NCBI RefSeq assembly: GCF_004010325.2
Contig: NZ_SADR02000010.1
Location: 124,001 to 188,000, forward strand
Source: Mesorhizobium sp. M00.F.Ca.ET.216.01.1.1
Lineage (GTDB): Bacteria; Pseudomonadota; Alphaproteobacteria; Rhizobiales; Rhizobiaceae
Reading direction: 5' to 3'
DNA length: 64,000 nucleotides
The notes beneath the pieces are model-generated. The model searched no databases and was not told where the DNA came from. It worked only from the letters and a program-made list of their open reading frames with translations. A program made the translations under genes and the position numbers. Numbering within the stretch: the first letter of the stretch is position 1; each line of letters begins with the position of its first letter. Below are positions 52,319 through 61,269 of the stretch, one piece after another.

Positions 52319-53062
52319 ATGCCAGAACGCAGCCGGTTCGCCACGTCGTTCCTACCCTTGCCCGGTTCGGCGCCGGTCGAATGGCGAATCGAACCTGGCC
52401 TCACCGCCTACCCGGATGCGCTGGCGGTGATGGAGGCGCGCGCTGAAGCGATCAGGAGTGGCGCCGCCGGGGAAATGGTCTGGCTAGTCGAGCATCCGCC
52501 GCTTTACACGACCGGCACCAGCGCCCGCACCGAGGACCTGATCGAGCCCGACCGTTTCCCGGTGTTTGCGGCCGGGCGTGGCGGCGAATACACATATCAC
52601 GGACCGGGCCAGCGGGTCGCCTATGTAATGCTCGACCTTAAGCGGCGGCGCGAAGACGTCCGTGCCTTCGTCGCTGCGCTCGAACAATGGATCATCGGCA
52701 CGCTTGCCGCCTTCAACGTGCGCGGTGAGCGCCGCGAGGACCGCGTTGGCGTCTGGGTGGTGCGGCCGGACCGTCCGCCACTGCCCGATGGATCACCGGC
52801 CGAGGACAAGATCGCCGCAATCGGCATCAGGCTGAGACGCTGGGTGAGCTTTCATGGCATTGCCATCAATGTCGAGCCGGATCTCAGCCATTTCAGCGGC
52901 ATCGTGCCGTGCGGCGTGCAGGACCATGGCGTCACCAGCCTTGTCGATCTCGGCATTCCCCTGATGATGGACGACCTCGACCTCGCGCTGAAATCCGCGT
53001 TTGAGGACGTCTTCGGCCCTGCCGCTGCCTCGCCTGTCGAAGCGGCCCGCAAGGCCGGCTGA
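52319..53062 (+). CDS. lipB: Octanoyltransferase
   Basis: A 247-residue LipB, which transfers octanoyl from acyl-carrier protein to lipoyl domains. [21 protein letters not shown] is the family signature (about 87-107). The catalytic pair is Lys164 in [10 protein letters not shown] and Cys198 in [15 protein letters not shown]. The length is normal. A monocistronic gene behind a repeat. Confidence 0.95.
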   Translation: MPERSRFATSFLPLPGSAPVEWRIEPGLTAYPDALAVMEARAEAIRSGAAGEMVWLVEHPPLYTTGTSARTEDLIEPDRFPVFAAGRGGEYTYHGPGQRVAYVMLDLKRRREDVRAFVAALEQWIIGTLAAFNVRGERREDRVGVWVVRPDRPPLPDGSPAEDKIAAIGIRLRRWVSFHGIAINVEPDLSHFSGIVPCGVQDHGVTSLVDLGIPLMMDDLDLALKSAFEDVFGPAAASPVEAARKAG

Positions 53063-53073
53063 AGTCTCGTCTA

Positions 53074-53156
53074 ATGCATGTCGCCCAAAAGCTTGCCCAC
53101 GGGCCTGGCCCAAGGCTTGTCCCGAGGGTGCGCAGCGGTTTTGGACAACGACATGC
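53074..53156. repeat. Family A repeat, copy 3, with 37-bp insertion
   Basis: It has the same ends as copies 1 and 2 (ATGCATGTCGCCCAAAAG and GACAACGACATGC), but between cccaaaag and tgcgcagcgg it carries 37 extra bp (53092-53128) rich in GGC/GCC. The second hairpin of the element is absent. Confidence 0.75.
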
Positions 53157-53181
53157 AAAAACAGAGATTTAGAACAGCGGC

Positions 53182-54432
53182 TCAGAGCAGCCGGGCGGAT
53201 GCCCACAAAACCCCATAACCGTGGATGGCGAACACCGCCAGCAGAGCGCCTGCCATGGCGAGCCGGTCGACGGTGCGGATCGGCTTCAGTTCATGGCGCG
53301 GCTTCACCGCGCTGCCCATGGTCAGCAGGCTGAGGGCCGCAAAGATTGCGCCGGCGGCCAGCAGGAAGCCGGACGAAAAGCCGGCCTGCCAGCCAAGCGC
53401 CAGCAAGGCGGAGAGCAGGAAGAACGAAGCAAATGCCAGCGCAACCGGACCCGGGCAAAGCTGGCGCAGCACCTGGCCGCCGTCGAATTTCCACACCGGC
53501 ACCAGATTGGCGATGTTGAACAATGCGGCACAGCCGGTCAGCGTCGCCAGCAGCGCAGCGGCAAGCCCATGCCCTTCGCCGCTCGCAAGCGCGCTGGCGG
53601 CAATCAGCAGCGGCACGAGGAAAGCGGAAAAGCCGGCACCCATCAGAGCCACGAAGGCCACTTCAAAGCGGCTGTCATAGGGCCGCCCGCCAATGGCGAT
53701 GCCGCCGAGCAACGGGATGAAGATCATCCGCGCCTTGCGATGTCCGGTCAGCCGGAACGCCGCCATATGCCCGAGCTCATGCAGGGCCACCACCGACGTC
53801 AGGATCGCGGCCAGTGCCAGCCCGCCAAGGTTCAGCCCGAAGAACGGCCACAGGATGAACGCCGAAAGAACAGCGAAGCCGATCTGGCTGAGCGGGTGCT
53901 CGAACCAGCCGCCTTTGCGATAACGTCCGGTTCTGACCCAAATCTCCAGCTTGTCGAGCTCACGCCGCATGGCGAAACAGCGGAAAACCAGAAAAGCGAC
54001 GCCGCGATAGCGATCGGTCCGGCTGAGGATTATCCGCGTCGCGGAGCCCTCTGGTATGAGCTCAGTGGCTTCGCGATAGTCGGCCCAGAAGGAAGCGTCG
54101 AGCGACGTGTCGTCGAGGACGCGCATAGAAAAGCGGCTGTCTTCCACCACATCCTCGAGCCGAACCTTGTGCTCGATCGGTTGGCCATCTCGCCCTTCCC
54201 AGGACAGCCTGATCCGGGTTGTGCCCTGATCGTCGATCGCTTTCGCGGAAAGGATCTCGCCCGACCAACCGGCATCACTTCCAAGCGGCCACAGCGCCTG
54301 CCAGAGCCGGTGCCGGTCCGCCGCCACCAACCGGCTGAGCCGGACCGTGCGCAAACCGAGCGGCACGGTCATCAGCAGAAAAATCAGCCCGAGATTGCAG
54401 GCCACGAGGATGGCCGTCACGATGGGCGACAC
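53182..54432 (-). CDS. SRPBCC - M50 site-2 protease fusion
   Basis: A 416-residue membrane protein. An N-terminal helix is followed by an SRPBCC/START-like domain (about 35-165, with WQALWPLGSDAGWSGEI). Then comes an M50 intramembrane zinc protease: HELGH (218-222) and the third-ligand motif NLVPVWKFDGG (309-319, Asp317), with about six helices. M50 proteases cleave within membrane-spanning substrates. The lipid- or ligand-binding SRPBCC domain is an unusual partner. An SOS-controlled small membrane protein gene lies 112 bp upstream on the same strand. Confidence 0.85.
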   Translation of the reverse strand: MSPIVTAILVACNLGLIFLLMTVPLGLRTVRLSRLVAADRHRLWQALWPLGSDAGWSGEILSAKAIDDQGTTRIRLSWEGRDGQPIEHKVRLEDVVEDSRFSMRVLDDTSLDASFWADYREATELIPEGSATRIILSRTDRYRGVAFLVFRCFAMRRELDKLEIWVRTGRYRKGGWFEHPLSQIGFAVLSAFILWPFFGLNLGGLALAAILTSVVALHELGHMAAFRLTGHRKARMIFIPLLGGIAIGGRPYDSRFEVAFVALMGAGFSAFLVPLLIAASALASGEGHGLAAALLATLTGCAALFNIANLVPVWKFDGGQVLRQLCPGPVALAFASFFLLSALLALGWQAGFSSGFLLAAGAIFAALSLLTMGSAVKPRHELKPIRTVDRLAMAGALLAVFAIHGYGVLWASARLL

Positions 54433-54544
54433 TTGGCAGCACTCCCTGCGTTTCAGGGAACCCTAGCGCCACGGCGGCAAGAAAAGCTTAACGGCAGAAT
54501 CTCCTCGCGGCTGCCGAAAGAGAGCCGCGGCAGGGCGCCGATCC

Positions 54545-54631
54545 TCACATCGCTCCGATCCAGATCGCCATGGAAACGAGGAACGCGCTCATGCACACCA
54601 GCGACACGACATCCTGAACAAGATCGGTCAT
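54545..54631 (-). CDS. 28-residue SOS-controlled membrane protein, SidA-like candidate
   Basis: A small frame, below usual gene-finding limits: it starts MTDLVQDVVSL, and the remaining residues (VCMSAFLVSMAIWIGAM) form one transmembrane helix. A strong AGGAGAGAG ribosome binding site precedes the ATG. Its promoter carries two overlapping LexA boxes. Size, single helix and SOS control resemble Caulobacter SidA, a 29-residue inner-membrane inhibitor of division during DNA damage. No sequence identity to SidA is claimed. Confidence 0.7.
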   Translation of the reverse strand: MTDLVQDVVSLVCMSAFLVSMAIWIGAM

Positions 54632-54653
54632 AACTCTCTCCTGTTGTTGCTAT

Positions 54654-54688
54654 GTTCGTATTTTGTTCTAATTTTGTTCGAATGTCAA
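54654..54688 (-). promoter_or_regulatory. Promoter with two overlapping LexA boxes
   Basis: GTTC occurs at 54654, 54665 and 54676, each pair separated by exactly 7 bp, giving two overlapping GTTC-N7-GTTC boxes, the alphaproteobacterial LexA operator. On the minus strand, TTGACA (54683-54688), 17 bp, then CAAAAT makes a promoter whose spacer and -10 are covered by the boxes. LexA binding would block transcription of the 28-residue ORF. Confidence 0.8.
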
Positions 54689-54949
54689 CGACCGCCATCG
54701 GGCGCGCTCCGAAATTTCGGGCGCTCAATTCGGCAGGGTTAAGGAAAGGTTGACGGGGCAAAAAATGACCGGCTGCTCTCTGTGAACAGGCGGTGCAGGC
54801 CGTCAGCCGTTAGGGACGTCGAGATTCAGGTCAGGCCGCGCCGAGAATGGTGGATTCCGAGAACCGGAACGCAGCGTACGTTTGGTGCAGTACTGGAAGC
54901 GCAGGAAACCACCGTTCGCAGGCCGGCATCACCTGAATATCGATGTGCC
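54689..54949. other. Intergenic stretch without supportable gene
   Basis: No convincing gene. The lolD 3' end lies at 54950. The region may hold the lolD transcript end, but no intrinsic terminator is seen. Confidence 0.35.
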
Positions 54950-55630
54950 CTACAGCGGAACAACCTTGCCCTCGGCCAAAGTCACGCGACGATCCATGCG
55001 CGAGGCCAGCTGGTGATTGTGGGTAGCGATCAGCGCTGCCAGGCCAGACTGCCTGACCAGCGCCTCAAGCGCCTCGAACACATAGGAGGCGGTGACCGGG
55101 TCAAGGTTGCCGGTCGGCTCGTCGGCCAGCAGCACCAGCGGTGCATTGGCCACGGCGCGCGCGATAGCGACACGCTGCTGCTCGCCGCCGGACAGTTCGG
55201 ATGGGCGATGATGCGCGCGCTTGCCGATCTGCATATAGTCGAGCAGTTGCGCTGCCCGCTCGGCAGCCTCCTTGCGCGCCAGCCCTTTTATCAGCTGCGG
55301 CATCATGATGTTTTCCAGCGCCGAGAACTCCGGCAGCAGATGATGGAACTGGTAGACGAAACCGACATCGTTGCGGCGGATCGCCGTGCGCTCCTCGTCG
55401 GAAAGCCGGCCGCAGGCACGGCCAGCCAGGATCACATCGCCAGCGTCGGGCCGCTCCAGCAGCCCGGCGGTGTGCAGCAGTGTCGACTTGCCGGTGCCTG
55501 AAGGCGCCACCAGCGCCACCATCTCGCCGCGCCTGAGCGAAAAATCGGCACCGTTGAGAATGGTGAGCTTGCGCGGTCCCTGGACATAATGCCGCTCGAC
55601 GCTCTTCAACTCGATAATGGCCTCGGCCAT
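54950..55630 (-). CDS. lolD: Lipoprotein-releasing ATPase LolD
   Basis: A 226-residue ATPase of the LolCDE complex that releases outer-membrane lipoproteins to LolA. Walker A is [13 protein letters not shown], then [17 protein letters not shown] (the LolD-type Q-loop), signature [14 protein letters not shown] and Walker [13 protein letters not shown]. The ATG at 55630 overlaps the permease stop by 1 bp (TGATG); the longer frame lies inside the permease gene. Confidence 0.94.
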   Translation of the reverse strand: MAEAIIELKSVERHYVQGPRKLTILNGADFSLRRGEMVALVAPSGTGKSTLLHTAGLLERPDAGDVILAGRACGRLSDEERTAIRRNDVGFVYQFHHLLPEFSALENIMMPQLIKGLARKEAAERAAQLLDYMQIGKRAHHRPSELSGGEQQRVAIARAVANAPLVLLADEPTGNLDPVTASYVFEALEALVRQSGLAALIATHNHQLASRMDRRVTLAEGKVVPL

Positions 55631-56916
55631 CACTCGTACCTCAGCGCTTCGACCGGATCGAGCCTGGCCGCGCGCCACGCAGGAAACAGCGTGGCCAGGA
55701 ACGACAGAGCCAGCGCCATGAGAACCACCGAAATCGTCTCGCTGGCGTCCATCCGGGCAGGCAACTCGCTCAGGAAATAAAGCTCGGGGTTGAACAGCCT
55801 TTCGTTGGCAAGCCAGGAGAAGAACTGGCGGATGTGCTCGACGTTCAGGCAGATTATGACGCCGAGGACAACGCCGGCCAGAGTGCCTACCACGCCGATC
55901 GCCGCTCCTGTCATCAGGAAGATGCGCAGGATGGCGCCCCGTGAAGCGCCCATGGTGCGCAGGATGGCGATGTCATGGCCTTTGTCCTTCACCAGCATGA
56001 CCAGACCGGAGATGATGTTGAGCGCCGCCACCAGTACGATCAGCGTCAGGATCATGAACATGACGTTGCGCTCGACTTGCAGGGCGGAGAAAAATGTCTC
56101 GTTGCGCTGGCGCCAGTCGACCATGTCGATCGGCCGCTGCGCCGCCTCCTCGACCTTCGGCTTCAGCGCGTCGACATTATCGGGATTGTCGACATAGATC
56201 TCGATCGTCTGCGCCCGGCCGTCCATGTTGAAATAGAGCTGCGCTTCCGAAAATGGCATGTAGACGATGGAGCTGTCATATTCGGACATGCCGACCTCGA
56301 AGATCGCCGTGACCGGATAGCCCTTCATCCGCGGCGTCGTGCCGAGCGGGCTGATATCGCCTTCCGGCGAGATCAGCGTGATGGTGTCGCCGAGCACAAG
56401 GCCGAGATTCTCGGCCATGCGCTTGCCGATGGCGACGCCCTCGCCGGTATCGAAGCCGACAATCGAGCCCTGCTTGATGTTCCCGGCGATGATCGAGATC
56501 TTGCCGAGATCCTCGCCGCGTATGCCGCGCACCAGCGCCCCGGTGCCGCCGCCGACATTGCCTTGCGCCAGCACCTGCCCGTCGATCAGCGGAATGGCGT
56601 ATTTGACGCCGGGCACGCCGTTGATGCGGCTGGCGACCTGCGCATAGTCCTCCAGCGGCGAATCCAGCGGCTGCACGATCAGATGGCCGTTGACGCCGAG
56701 GATGCGGGTCAAAAGTTCGGCGCGAAACCCGTTCATGACCGCCATGACGACGATCAGCGTGGCAACACCCAGCATGATGCCGAGGAAGGAGATCGAGGCG
56801 ATGACCGAGATCACCGTCTCCTTGCGCCGCGAGCGCAGATAGCGCCACGCGACCATGCGTTCGAACATGGAAAACGGACCGGCGACCGAGGGCTTCGCTG
56901 CTGCCGCCTCATTCAT
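55630..56916 (-). CDS. lolC: Lipoprotein-releasing permease LolC/E
   Basis: A 428-residue membrane protein with FtsX-type topology: one helix near the N terminus ([30 protein letters not shown]), a large periplasmic domain (about 75-280) and three C-terminal helices. The family start [10 protein letters not shown] is present. Alphaproteobacteria usually have one such permease acting as a homodimer, so LolC and LolE are not distinguishable. The start at 56916 overlaps the proS stop by 8 bp; 56925 is also possible. Confidence 0.9.
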   Translation of the reverse strand: MNEAAAAKPSVAGPFSMFERMVAWRYLRSRRKETVISVIASISFLGIMLGVATLIVVMAVMNGFRAELLTRILGVNGHLIVQPLDSPLEDYAQVASRINGVPGVKYAIPLIDGQVLAQGNVGGGTGALVRGIRGEDLGKISIIAGNIKQGSIVGFDTGEGVAIGKRMAENLGLVLGDTITLISPEGDISPLGTTPRMKGYPVTAIFEVGMSEYDSSIVYMPFSEAQLYFNMDGRAQTIEIYVDNPDNVDALKPKVEEAAQRPIDMVDWRQRNETFFSALQVERNVMFMILTLIVLVAALNIISGLVMLVKDKGHDIAILRTMGASRGAILRIFLMTGAAIGVVGTLAGVVLGVIICLNVEHIRQFFSWLANERLFNPELYFLSELPARMDASETISVVLMALALSFLATLFPAWRAARLDPVEALRYE

Positions 56917-58240
56917 GGGCAACACCGAAGCGCTTTTTCATGTCTGCGATCGGCAGCGTCTCGCGCTCGCCGGTCTTGCGGTTCTTGATCTCGACCTCGC
57001 CTGTCGCCACGCCGCGCGGCCCGACGATCACCTGCCACGGCAGGCCGATCAGGTCGGCGGTGGCGAACTTGCCGCCCGGCCGCTGGTCGGTGTCGTCGTA
57101 GAGCACCTCTTTGCCGGCGGCGACAAATGCCGCATGAAGTTCGCCGCAGACGCGGTCGCATTCGGCGTCGCCGGCCTTCATGTTGATCAGGCCGATGTCG
57201 AACGGCGCCACCGCCTCCGGCCAGATGATGCCGTTGTCATCATGGCTGGCCTCGATGATCGCCGCGACCAGCCGGGTCGGGCCGATGCCGTAGGAGCCGC
57301 CCGAGACGAAATGATCCTTGCCGTCGGGCCCGGTCACCTTGGCGCCCATCGGCTTCGAATATTTGTCGCCAAAATGGAAGATGTGGCCGACTTCGATGCC
57401 GCGCGCCGAGACCCGGTCGCCATCGGCGACCTTTTCCCAGGCAGCCTCGTCATGCATCTCGTCGGTGGCGGCGTAGGGCGTCGTCCATTTCTTGACGATG
57501 CCGCCGATCTCGGCGTCATTGGTGAAGTCGGTGTCTGCCCCGGGCACGGCCAGCGAAAGATAGTCGCGATGGCAATAGACCTGGCTCTCGCCAGTGTCGG
57601 CCAGGATGATGAATTCGTGGCTGAGGTCGCCGCCGATCGGTCCGGTGTCGGCCCGCATCGGGATCGCCTGCAGCCCCATGCGTGTGAACGTCCTGAGATA
57701 GGACACGAACATGCGGTTGTAGGCTGCCTTGGCGCCTTCAAAGTCGAGGTCGAAGGAATAGGCATCCTTCATCAGAAACTCTCGGCTGCGCATAACGCCA
57801 AAGCGCGGCCGCACCTCGTCGCGGAACTTCCACTGGATGTGATAGAGGTTGAGCGGCAAATCCTTGTAGGACTTCACATAGGCGCGGAAAATCTCGGTGA
57901 CCACCTCCTCGTTGGTCGGCCCGTAGAGCATATCGCGGTCCTGCCGGTCCTTGATGCGCAGCATCTCTTTGCCGTAGTCGTCATAGCGGCCGCTTTCGCG
58001 CCACAGCTCGGCGGACTGTATTGTCGGCATCAGGATTTCGAGCGCCCCTGCCCGGTCCTGTTCCTCGCGAACGATCCGGCAGACCTTGTCCAGCACTCTT
58101 TTGCCGAGCGGCAGCCAGGAAAAGCTGCCTTGCCCCTGCTGGCGGATCATCCCGGCGCGCAGCATCAGCCTGTGCGACACAATCTCGGCCTCACGCGGGT
58201 TTTCTTTGAGGATAGGCAGGAAATAGCGCGACAAACGCAT
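56909..58240 (-). CDS. proS: Prolyl-tRNA synthetase, short alphaproteobacterial type
   Basis: A 443-residue ProS of the alphaproteobacterial type, without the inserted editing domain. It starts [20 protein letters not shown], shows the class II motif 1 to 3 segments ([58 protein letters not shown]), and ends with an anticodon-binding domain. The ATG at 58240 was chosen over 58282 because it begins the conserved N terminus. Confidence 0.95.
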   Translation of the reverse strand: MRLSRYFLPILKENPREAEIVSHRLMLRAGMIRQQGQGSFSWLPLGKRVLDKVCRIVREEQDRAGALEILMPTIQSAELWRESGRYDDYGKEMLRIKDRQDRDMLYGPTNEEVVTEIFRAYVKSYKDLPLNLYHIQWKFRDEVRPRFGVMRSREFLMKDAYSFDLDFEGAKAAYNRMFVSYLRTFTRMGLQAIPMRADTGPIGGDLSHEFIILADTGESQVYCHRDYLSLAVPGADTDFTNDAEIGGIVKKWTTPYAATDEMHDEAAWEKVADGDRVSARGIEVGHIFHFGDKYSKPMGAKVTGPDGKDHFVSGGSYGIGPTRLVAAIIEASHDDNGIIWPEAVAPFDIGLINMKAGDAECDRVCGELHAAFVAAGKEVLYDDTDQRPGGKFATADLIGLPWQVIVGPRGVATGEVEIKNRKTGERETLPIADMKKRFGVAHE

Positions 58241-58352
58241 GGACTGATCCGTGAGAGAGGATTGCCACACCGGAATCGGCATGGCGCTGGCTTGCTTGCC
58301 CCGGCTTCATAGCCATTTCATGACAGAATGGAAACCCGACCTGCCGCATCGC

Positions 58353-58442
58353 CCGAAAATCGGAAATCGATTTTCGGAAAGCACGATGCGTGGATTCAAA
58401 GCGTTTGAGCGTCCTTTGCGCGTCCAAGGACGCGCGGCGCTC
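58353..58442. repeat. Palindromic repeat, family C, copy 2
   Basis: A first hairpin at 58353-58377 (CCGAAAATCG to CGATTTTCGG) and a second from GAGCGTCC to GCGCTC at 58407-58442. The second half is homologous to 5253-5298. It lies upstream of the proS start. Confidence 0.75.
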
Positions 58443-58550
58443 TAAGCCGCAGAAGTGCCGTACGCGCAGCGTTGATCGTTTCACAGGCAACCCCTGCCGT
58501 ACTATTGTGCACTGCAGCACGATATTGCCTGTTTCGGTGCAAAATTCTGC

Positions 58551-58579
58551 GTGACATTTTCATCCGCCTTAGGCTAGTG
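58551..58579 (+). promoter_or_regulatory. Candidate small-RNA promoter
   Basis: GTGACA (58551-58556) and CTAGTG (58574-58579) are 17 bp apart. A one-base shift gives TAGTGT. Transcription would start near 58586, about 150 bp before a strong terminator. Confidence 0.45.
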
Positions 58580-58585
58580 TGCCTC

Positions 58586-58736
58586 GATAACCGAGAGGGT
58601 AGAGAAAAATCTGCTCTCCTACGCGGTCAAAGTCTTGGGAGGATGCGATCTAGGCGCGGTTACTCGCTGCCGCCGGACACCGGAAACAGATCGGACGCGT
58701 TTAAATTGCAAGGCCTCGTGCCTTGCATTTTTTTTT
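58586..58736 (+). ncRNA. Candidate intergenic small RNA
   Basis: A 150-nt stretch on the plus strand between two minus-strand genes, proS and the DUF1467 gene, bounded by a promoter-like sequence and an intrinsic terminator. It contains no credible ORF. Near its 5' end GAGAGGGTAGA pairs with TCTGCTCTC across an A-rich loop, and an exposed CUCUCCU run could pair with Shine-Dalgarno sequences. I do not recognise the family; 6S and known rhizobial trans-sRNAs were considered but not matched with confidence. Confidence 0.55.
58707..58736 (+). terminator. Strong intrinsic terminator
   Basis: A perfect 8-bp stem TGCAAGGC/GCCTTGCA with a five-base loop CTCGT is followed by nine T residues. Orientation is plus, opposite to both flanking genes, so it must end a separate transcript. 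Confidence 0.9.
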
Positions 58737-58864
58737 GTGCAATCATCTGGTTAGCACGACAGATTGCCAAACTACATTACGCGACGTCAGCACAACGTGT
58801 CCGACAGCCGTGCGGCAGGACCAGCGCTGACGTTCAGGGTGTCAGAATGGCATTGGGCGCAGTG

Positions 58865-59149
58865 CTAATGCCCCGGGCTCTGGTTGAAATCCGGCACGAT
58901 GTGCGGGATGTCGTCGATGCCGAGACCCAGCCCCCTGGTAATTCCGTAAAAGATGCCGAGAAGGACCATCGTGGCGATCGTCGTCCGCAGCACCGCGCGC
59001 AGCATATGCGGTCCGCGCGGCGCACTCGGAACCGTGCCCAGCGTCACATCCTCATCCTCGTCCTGCGTCCTCATGCTGAACGGCAGGACGGCAAACAGCA
59101 CGACCCACCATGTGGCGAAGAATAGGGCAATGAACGACACCCAACTCAT
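58865..59149 (-). CDS. DUF1467 family membrane protein
   Basis: A 94-residue protein with two transmembrane helices (FIALFFATWWVVLFAVLPFSM and TIATMVLLGIFYGITRGLG) separated by an acidic linker (TQDEDEDVTLG). DUF1467 proteins are conserved in alphaproteobacteria next to mce and proS; function unknown. The start overlaps the mce stop (ATGA). Confidence 0.88.
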   Translation of the reverse strand: MSWVSFIALFFATWWVVLFAVLPFSMRTQDEDEDVTLGTVPSAPRGPHMLRAVLRTTIATMVLLGIFYGITRGLGLGIDDIPHIVPDFNQSPGH

Positions 59150-59550
59150 GCTTGCTCCAGTTCGACCAGCGTGCCGAAGAAGTCCTTGGGATGCAGGAAC
59201 AGCACCGGCTTGCCATGCGCACCGGTCCTGGGGTTGCCGTCGCCCAGCACGCGTGCGCCGCTGGCCTTGAGCCTGTCCCGCGCCGCCAGGATGTCGTCGA
59301 CCTCATAGCAGACATGATGCATGCCGCCCGAAGGGTTCTTCTCGAGGAATGCCGTAATCGGCGAGCCTTCGCCCAGCGGCTCCAGCAGTTCGATCCTGGT
59401 GTTGCCGACATCGATGAACACCACCGTCACGCCATGCTCCGGCAGCGCCTGCTGCGCAGTCACCCGGGCGCCGAGCGTATCGCGATAGGCCGCCGTCGCT
59501 GCGGCCAGATCCGGCACGGCAAGCGCAACATGGTTCAGGCGTCCAAGCAT
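59146..59550 (-). CDS. mce: Methylmalonyl-CoA epimerase
   Basis: A 134-residue glyoxalase-fold enzyme that epimerises methylmalonyl-CoA in propionate catabolism. RLNHVALAVPDLAAAT carries the first metal His, FIDVGNTRIELLEP and MHHVCYEVDDI the others, and FFGTLVELEQA ends the barrel with the last metal Glu. It lies 18 bp after the RNase J gene. Confidence 0.93.
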   Translation of the reverse strand: MLGRLNHVALAVPDLAAATAAYRDTLGARVTAQQALPEHGVTVVFIDVGNTRIELLEPLGEGSPITAFLEKNPSGGMHHVCYEVDDILAARDRLKASGARVLGDGNPRTGAHGKPVLFLHPKDFFGTLVELEQA

Positions 59551-59568
59551 GTCCTGTCCTTCGAAACC

Positions 59569-61239
59569 CTACCTGGTGACGAACACCGTCACCAACGGCT
59601 TCTTGCCCCACGCTTCATTGGCGGCGCCACGCACGGCGCGGCGCACCGCCTCCTGCACGAGGTCCAGGTCTTTTCGGCGTTGACGGGGGATGGAGTCCAC
59701 CGCGCCGATTGCCGCATCGATCATCAGGTCTTCCAGGGTCTCGCCGCTGGCATCGACCTCGGCGACGCCGACGGCCACAAGATCCGGATCGCCGGCAAGT
59801 TCGTACTTGTCATCGAGCACGACATTGACCGCGACATGGCCGGCAAAGGACAGCTTGCGACGGTCGCGAATGCCCATCGCTTGGTCGCTGCCGATCAGCC
59901 TGCCGTCCTTGAAGATGCGGCCGAACGGCACCTGGTCGATGATCGTCGCTGCGCCGGGATAAAGCCGCAGCATGTCGCCATCGCGGACCTGCGCCACCTG
60001 GCCGATGCCGGACACCGACATCAGCGACCCCTGCGCCACCAGATGCGCCGCCTCGCCGTGCACCGGAACGCCGATCTGTGGGCGCACCCATTCGTACATC
60101 TTGCGCAATTCGCTGCGCCGCGGATGGCCGGAGACATGCACCAGCGCGTCGCCATCCTCGATGATCTTCATGCCGAGATCGATCAGCCGGTTCTTGATCT
60201 CGAGGATCGCCTTCTCGTTACCGGGGATGGTGCGCGAGGAAAACACCACAGTGTCGCCGGCTGTCAGCGCCACCGATTTCATCTCGTCGCGCGACAGCTT
60301 GGCAAGCGCCGCAAGTGGCTCGCCCTGGCTGCCGGTGCAGATGATGACGAGATTTTCACGCGGTATGAAACCATAATCCTCCTCGGCGATGAATTCCGGC
60401 AGCCCGTCCATATAGCCGAGCTCGCCTGCCACATCGATGACGCGCTTCAACGAGCGGCCAAGCACCAGGCACTGCCGGCCGGCATTCCGCGCCGCCTTGG
60501 CAATGGAAACGATGCGCCCGACATTGGAGGAGAATGTGGTGACGGCGACGCGGCCCTTGGCGTTCTGGATGACGCCCTTGAGACCCTCGCCCACAGCTAC
60601 TTCCGACGGCGACTCGCCTTCCCTCAGCGCATTGGTCGAATCGCAGATCAGCGCCAATACGCCCTTGTCGCCATAGGCCCGGAAGCGCGCCTCGTCGGTC
60701 TTCGGCCCGATCGTCGGCGCCGGGTCGATCTTCCAGTCGCCGGTATGGATGACGGTACCGGCCGCCGAGGTGATCGCCAGCGACACCGGTTCGGGGATCG
60801 AATGCGCGACAGGGATGGCCTCGATCTCGAACGGGCCGACGCTGAACGTCTCGCCGGCCCGGTAGATCGTCATCGGGATTTTCGGCGCCCCTTGCTCGCC
60901 CTGCCGCTTGGCTTCCAACAATCCGGCGCCGAACGGCGTCATCCAGACCGGCGCCTTGAGCTTCGGCCAGATGTCGTGCAGCGCGCCGTAATGGTCTTCA
61001 TGCGCATGGGTGATGACAATGCCGCGCAGATTGGCGAGGTTCTCCTCGATGAAGCGCGTGTCGGGCAAGATCAGGTCGACGCCCGGATACGCCGCATCGG
61101 GAAAGGTCACGCCGACATCGACGACGATCCACTCGCGCGCATTCGCCGGCCCGTAGCCATAGAGGGCGAAGTTCATGCCGATCTCGCCGACGCCGCCGAG
61201 CGGCACGAAGACGAGTTCGGCGTTTTCCGCTTTCGCCAT
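59569..61239 (-). CDS. rnj: Ribonuclease J
   Basis: A 556-residue metallo-beta-lactamase/beta-CASP ribonuclease. The zinc motif HAHEDH is at 78-83, followed by VIHTGDWKIDPAP, ICDSTNALREGESPSE and HVSGHPRRSELRKMYEWVRP (beta-CASP motif C region). It has endo- and 5'-exonuclease activity on RNA. The ATG at 61239 lies 30 bp after birA. Confidence 0.95.
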   Translation of the reverse strand: MAKAENAELVFVPLGGVGEIGMNFALYGYGPANAREWIVVDVGVTFPDAAYPGVDLILPDTRFIEENLANLRGIVITHAHEDHYGALHDIWPKLKAPVWMTPFGAGLLEAKRQGEQGAPKIPMTIYRAGETFSVGPFEIEAIPVAHSIPEPVSLAITSAAGTVIHTGDWKIDPAPTIGPKTDEARFRAYGDKGVLALICDSTNALREGESPSEVAVGEGLKGVIQNAKGRVAVTTFSSNVGRIVSIAKAARNAGRQCLVLGRSLKRVIDVAGELGYMDGLPEFIAEEDYGFIPRENLVIICTGSQGEPLAALAKLSRDEMKSVALTAGDTVVFSSRTIPGNEKAILEIKNRLIDLGMKIIEDGDALVHVSGHPRRSELRKMYEWVRPQIGVPVHGEAAHLVAQGSLMSVSGIGQVAQVRDGDMLRLYPGAATIIDQVPFGRIFKDGRLIGSDQAMGIRDRRKLSFAGHVAVNVVLDDKYELAGDPDLVAVGVAEVDASGETLEDLMIDAAIGAVDSIPRQRRKDLDLVQEAVRRAVRGAANEAWGKKPLVTVFVTR

Positions 61240-61269
61240 GATCTTCCCTTTCCCAGTCGGCCGAGCCGG

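Noticed and set aside
54453..54761. 102-codon frame on the minus strand over the SOS region
   Set aside because: It runs through the promoter and LexA boxes and has unlikely composition; the 28-codon ORF in another frame has the ribosome binding site and a transmembrane helix.
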